The notes under the pieces are model-generated. The model did not search any database. It saw only the letters and a program-made list of their open reading frames with translations, and had not been told where the DNA came from. The translations under genes were made by a program, and so were the position numbers. DNA of 9,857 nucleotides from positions 1-9,857 of the forward strand of contig JAGCEE010000025.1 of the NCBI GenBank assembly GCA_017650795.1, read 5' to 3'. Numbering within the stretch: position 1 is the stretch's first letter; each line of letters begins with the position of its first letter. Below, in pieces: positions 6,780-9,857 of the stretch. This DNA comes from Clostridia bacterium. Its GTDB lineage: Bacteria; Bacillota; Clostridia; Christensenellales; UBA1242.

Positions 6780-7266
6780 ACAAGAAATAAACAAAACGGA
6801 ATCACTTTATTTGATTGACACAATGTCAATTGCCGGACATGAAAGACTTAAAGAGTCTTTAATAAAAATGTTGATGCTTTTTAATCTTTTTGAATGCGTA
6901 TATCTAAAAGATAAAATTAATGATACAGATAAATATGCTATCATTGATAAGTATACAATGGATGAAAGTTTAATTATAAAAGAGTTTAACTTTTTTAAGG
7001 AAAGATACTATAATAATGGTAACTTTACTAACAATTTTAAAACTTTAAATTTCGGAAAGGATTTAAAACAAAAAATAGGCAATAGCTTTATTGCGAATAA
7101 TGAAAAATTATTTGCTTTAACAAGAATAGCTTATAAATTTAGAAATAATTTATATCATGGACATAAGCATATATGTGAATTAGAAAAGTATGAAACCTGT
7201 TTTGAAAACATAAATAGTTTTCTTATTAAATTTCTTAAAAATGCAAAGGAGAAAGACAATGGATAA
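6772..7266 (+). CDS. HEPN-domain protein, putative RNase effector (164 aa)
   Basis: The protein is all-alpha by composition and carries FRNNLYHG at residues 123-130. This gives R124-N125-x3-H129, the R-x4-6-H signature that forms the RNase active site in HEPN dimers (as in ApeA-, RnlA- or Cas13-type HEPN proteins). An intact Arg and His, with Asn beside Arg, argue for catalysis rather than a dead scaffold. The motif sits near the C-terminus, with a helix after it (residues 133-158), typical of short HEPN proteins. No membrane segment is seen. The start ATG overlaps the preceding stop by 8 bases with only a weak AGG before it, so translation is probably coupled. A toxin-like RNA cleaver acting on infection is inferred from context; a non-catalytic nucleotidyltransferase partner (MNT/HEPN) is less likely because no MNT gene is adjacent. 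Confidence 0.68.
   Translation: MNRQEINKTESLYLIDTMSIAGHERLKESLIKMLMLFNLFECVYLKDKINDTDKYAIIDKYTMDESLIIKEFNFFKERYYNNGNFTNNFKTLNFGKDLKQKIGNSFIANNEKLFALTRIAYKFRNNLYHGHKHICELEKYETCFENINSFLIKFLKNAKEKDNG
7245..7251 (+). promoter_or_regulatory. Ribosome binding site fixing the Mod start
   Basis: AAAGGAG lies 7 bases before ATG 7259. An in-frame ATG at 7241 would place this site inside the coding sequence and itself has no ribosome site, so 7259 is the likely true start, giving 674 residues instead of 680. Confidence 0.75.
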
Positions 7267-9283
7267 ATTAAAAATGCAAAGCGAAAATTTGGTAAACGAG
7301 CATATTGAGAAAATTGCTCAGTTGTTTCCAAACTGTGTAACAGAAGCAAAAGATGAAAGTGGCAAGATAGTAAAGCTTGTCGATTTTGACTTACTTAAAC
7401 AAGAGTTATCAAATGAAATTGTTGAGGGTAACGATGAAAGGTACACTCTCAATTGGGCTGGCAAAAAACAAGCAATTCTCACAGCTAATGCCCCAATCAA
7501 TGCAACACTTCGCCCTTGCAGAGAAGAAAGTGTTGATTTTGACAATACAAAAAATCTTTACATTGAGGGGGATAACCTCGATGTGTTGAAACTACTCCGA
7601 GAAACATATCTTGGAAAAGTAAAAATGATCTACATAGATCCACCATATAACACAGGTAATGACTTTGTTTATGAAGATAACTTTGCTAGCTCCACAGAAG
7701 AATACTTGCAAAATAGCAGAAGTTATGATGAACAAGGCAATAGAATGTTTCAAAACAATGATAGTAATGGTCGTTTCCATTCCGACTGGCTTTCAATGAT
7801 GTATTCTAGATTAAAATTGGCTAGAGATCTATTGACAGAGGATGGAGTAATCTTTATCTCAATTGATGATAATGAGATTGAAAACCTTAGAAAAATTTGT
7901 GATGAAATATTTGGGTCGAATAATTTTGCTGCTCAGATAACTGTAAAATGTAATCCTGGTGGTAGAGATTATGGGGCTTTTGCTGTAGTTCATGATTATT
8001 TGTTAGTCTATACAAAAAATAAAGAAACTGAATTAAATATGATAGAAGAGGTTGATAAAGAATTTCCTTATTTTGATGAAATTGGTGGATTTTCTTTAAT
8101 GGAATTAAGAAATAGAAATATTAAATTCAATAATTTAAATAGACCTAACTTATATTATCCATTTTATATTAATCCTTCAAATATTGATAGTAATGGGCTG
8201 TACGAAATTGATGTAAAATTTCACGAAGGGTGGATTGAATTATTCCCCCAAGAATCACAAGGAATAAAGACTGTATGGAGATGGGGAAAAGAAAAGGCGG
8301 TGTTAAATCTAAATAAAGAAATAAAAGGGAAAAAGAAGCAAGATGGAGGATTTCAAATTGTTCAGAAATATAGAAGTATTTTAAAAAGAGAAAGAACAAT
8401 TTGGGATAATACAAATTATAGAAATGAAGCTGGTAGTTTGGAACTTAAAGAATTGTTTGAAGGAAAAAAATATTTTGATTATCCAAAATCTATTGAAATG
8501 ATAACGAACGCTTTGAAAATTGGTTCAAATAGGGATTCCATAATTATGGACTTTTTTTCGGGGTCAGCATCTACGGCACATGCTATTTTCAAATTAAATG
8601 CGGAAGATTCGGGAAACAGAAAGTTTATATTAATTCAACTTCCTGAGCAAATTGAAGATGATAAATATTTTAATTTATGTGAAGTTGCAAAAGAAAGAAT
8701 ACTTAGGGCTGGCAAAAAGATAAAAGAAGATATTGAATCAAGTAAAATTGTATTCCAAGAAAAAGATAAAAGAGATTCTCAATCAAGTGAATTTAAGAAC
8801 GCAATGCAAATAGCGATAGACAATGTAAAAAACAATCGTTTAGATTCAATTTATTTAGAAGAAAAGAAAGTTCCGGATATTGGCTTTAGAGTCCTTAAAC
8901 TTGATTCAAGTTGTATGAAAGATGTTTACTATTCACCTGAAGAAATAAACCAATCTCTACTTGCTGGACTTGAAGATAATATAAAAGAAGATAGAACTCC
9001 TGAAGATTTGTTGTTCCAAGTTATGCTTGATATGGGTGTTATGCTTTCAAGTGAAATTAAAACATTAGATATCAAGGGCAAGAAAGTATTTAATGTAAAT
9101 GATGGAAACTTAGTTTGCTGTTTTGATAAAAATCTTACAGAGACGACCGTTACAGAAATAGCAAAGATGCAACCACTTTATGCAGTATTTAGAGATAGTT
9201 CAATGGCAAGCGATACCGTGAATGTAAACTTTGATCAAATCTTTGAAACCTACTCACCTACAACAATAAGGAAGGTGTTGTGA
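7259..9283 (+). CDS. mod: Type III-like site-specific adenine DNA methyltransferase (Mod subunit)
   Basis: A 674-residue beta-class N6-adenine methyltransferase that would use S-adenosylmethionine to modify a short asymmetric site. Order of motifs: GDNLDVLKLL (104-113); catalytic DPPYNTG (127-133); LTEDGVIFISIDDNE (192-206); a variable stretch about 225-395 that should be the target recognition domain; then SAM-binding DFFSGSASTAH (431-441) and ERILRAGKKI (479-488). Motif IV before motif I with the recognition domain between them is the beta arrangement. The C-terminal part (about 535-674, ending RKVL) is the extended tail typical of type III Mod proteins, and the overall length fits. It overlaps the HEPN gene by 8 bases and the next gene by 1 base. 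No Res nuclease-helicase is in view; it would be expected downstream. Confidence 0.9.
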   Translation: MDKLKMQSENLVNEHIEKIAQLFPNCVTEAKDESGKIVKLVDFDLLKQELSNEIVEGNDERYTLNWAGKKQAILTANAPINATLRPCREESVDFDNTKNLYIEGDNLDVLKLLRETYLGKVKMIYIDPPYNTGNDFVYEDNFASSTEEYLQNSRSYDEQGNRMFQNNDSNGRFHSDWLSMMYSRLKLARDLLTEDGVIFISIDDNEIENLRKICDEIFGSNNFAAQITVKCNPGGRDYGAFAVVHDYLLVYTKNKETELNMIEEVDKEFPYFDEIGGFSLMELRNRNIKFNNLNRPNLYYPFYINPSNIDSNGLYEIDVKFHEGWIELFPQESQGIKTVWRWGKEKAVLNLNKEIKGKKKQDGGFQIVQKYRSILKRERTIWDNTNYRNEAGSLELKELFEGKKYFDYPKSIEMITNALKIGSNRDSIIMDFFSGSASTAHAIFKLNAEDSGNRKFILIQLPEQIEDDKYFNLCEVAKERILRAGKKIKEDIESSKIVFQEKDKRDSQSSEFKNAMQIAIDNVKNNRLDSIYLEEKKVPDIGFRVLKLDSSCMKDVYYSPEEINQSLLAGLEDNIKEDRTPEDLLFQVMLDMGVMLSSEIKTLDIKGKKVFNVNDGNLVCCFDKNLTETTVTEIAKMQPLYAVFRDSSMASDTVNVNFDQIFETYSPTTIRKVL

Positions 9284-9857
9284 TGGAATGGGTTACATTG
9301 GTTTTAAGTATTATAGCAATTATTATTTCAGTGGTCTCTTTATGCTATAATATCAAGGAAAATAAGCGAAAATATGTTTTTAATCAATTATTGGAAATAA
9401 GGAACAAAATAATTGAGAATAGTGAAAAGTTTGAAAATAAAAATATGCTAATTTATCTACAAAATCAACTTGATAATATAAATATTAATAATCAAGAAAA
9501 AGTATCTAATGATATTCAAGCATTTTGTTTAGCTGTAGCACACTATTTTAATAATATTGTTTTATATTTGGCTATGGTAAAATCTACACCAAACAATGTC
9601 AAATATATGCAGGGTTGTGCAAACAACTCAAAGTTCCTTAATAACTTGTATTTACTTTTCATTCAGGAAAAAGATATAGACATAATTCAGAATAAGTACA
9701 ACTCAATAATGAGCGGTTATATAAAACAAGAGACATTTACAAATTTATATGCACTAAAAATTAAGGTAGTCTTAGAAATAAATAATTATTTAAATGATAT
9801 AATCAAAAATAACATTACTACAAATGAAGCTGTAAAATTATTATCAAATTATAATAA
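9283..9857 (+). CDS. Membrane-anchored hypothetical protein (3' truncated)
   Basis: ATG 9283 shares its A with the Mod stop (TGATG), and the frame stays open for 191 codons to the window end, so the C-terminus is missing. Residues 3-22 (from WVTLVLSIIA to VSLCY) form one clear transmembrane helix, followed by a positively charged stretch (KENKRK), which predicts the bulk in the cytoplasm. The rest is Asn-, Lys- and Leu-rich and probably helical. No enzyme motif is recognised in the visible part. Its place inside the operon, tightly coupled to mod, suggests it belongs to the system, perhaps as a membrane-acting effector or anchor. It could also be a cargo gene inserted between mod and an unseen res. 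Confidence 0.7.
   Translation, partial: MEWVTLVLSIIAIIISVVSLCYNIKENKRKYVFNQLLEIRNKIIENSEKFENKNMLIYLQNQLDNININNQEKVSNDIQAFCLAVAHYFNNIVLYLAMVKSTPNNVKYMQGCANNSKFLNNLYLLFIQEKDIDIIQNKYNSIMSGYIKQETFTNLYALKIKVVLEINNYLNDIIKNNITTNEAVKLLSNYN

Noticed and set aside
7241..7258. Upstream ATG for Mod at 7241
   Set aside because: The AAAGGAG ribosome site lies within this extension, so ATG 7259 is the better start.
9467..9490. CAACTTGATAATAT..., resembling the phiX174 origin nick region
   Set aside because: It falls inside the membrane-protein coding frame (QLDNI...), has no hairpin, and AT-rich DNA gives such matches by chance. CTTGATA on either strand also appears near 2489, 9069 and 9349.

Overview
The window is AT-rich, with strong AGGAGG-type ribosome sites, TGA used only as a stop, and genes packed head to tail on the plus strand. 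This points to a low-GC Gram-positive bacterium (Bacillota, probably Clostridia-like). That is an inference from composition and translation signals, not an identification. No rRNA, tRNA or CRISPR array is visible.

Left part (1-1743): a small mobile-element-like module. It holds the tail of an unknown gene, a short very basic protein, and a 355-residue HUH replication initiator of the ORF2/G2P rolling-circle type (HFH metal motif, Y-x3-Y nicking tyrosines). Just behind the Rep gene lie two large stem-loops sharing the 9-base word TGCTGGCGT. The second is GC-rich with a long perfect stem. On its minus strand it carries CTTGATA, the core nick sequence of the pC194/pUB110 and phiX174 Rep families. 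This block is a good candidate for the replication origin or transposition end used by the Rep protein.

Right part (1744-9857, open at the right edge): one tightly coupled defence-like operon behind an extended -10 promoter. In order it encodes: a 1125-residue SNF2/HepA-type helicase with a PLD-like N-terminus that lacks an HKD motif; two mutually related DUF4391-like proteins, the first with an extra C-terminal domain; a HEPN protein with an intact R-x4-H motif; a type III (Mod-like, beta-class) adenine DNA methyltransferase; and a protein with one N-terminal membrane helix, cut by the window end. Spacing runs from a 1-base gap to 8-base overlaps, so the genes are probably translated in a coupled way and made together.

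Reading of the system: Mod would recognise and methylate a short asymmetric site, and the helicase would be an ATP-driven motor. The DUF4391 pair would be accessory or assembly factors. HEPN (a likely RNase) and the membrane protein look like added effectors that could act if restriction fails or is triggered. A type III Res subunit (DEAD/DEAH helicase-nuclease) is expected after the right edge but is not seen here. The Mod/helicase/DUF4391 core resembles gene neighbourhoods known to me; the combination with a second DUF4391, HEPN and a membrane protein is the part worth following up.
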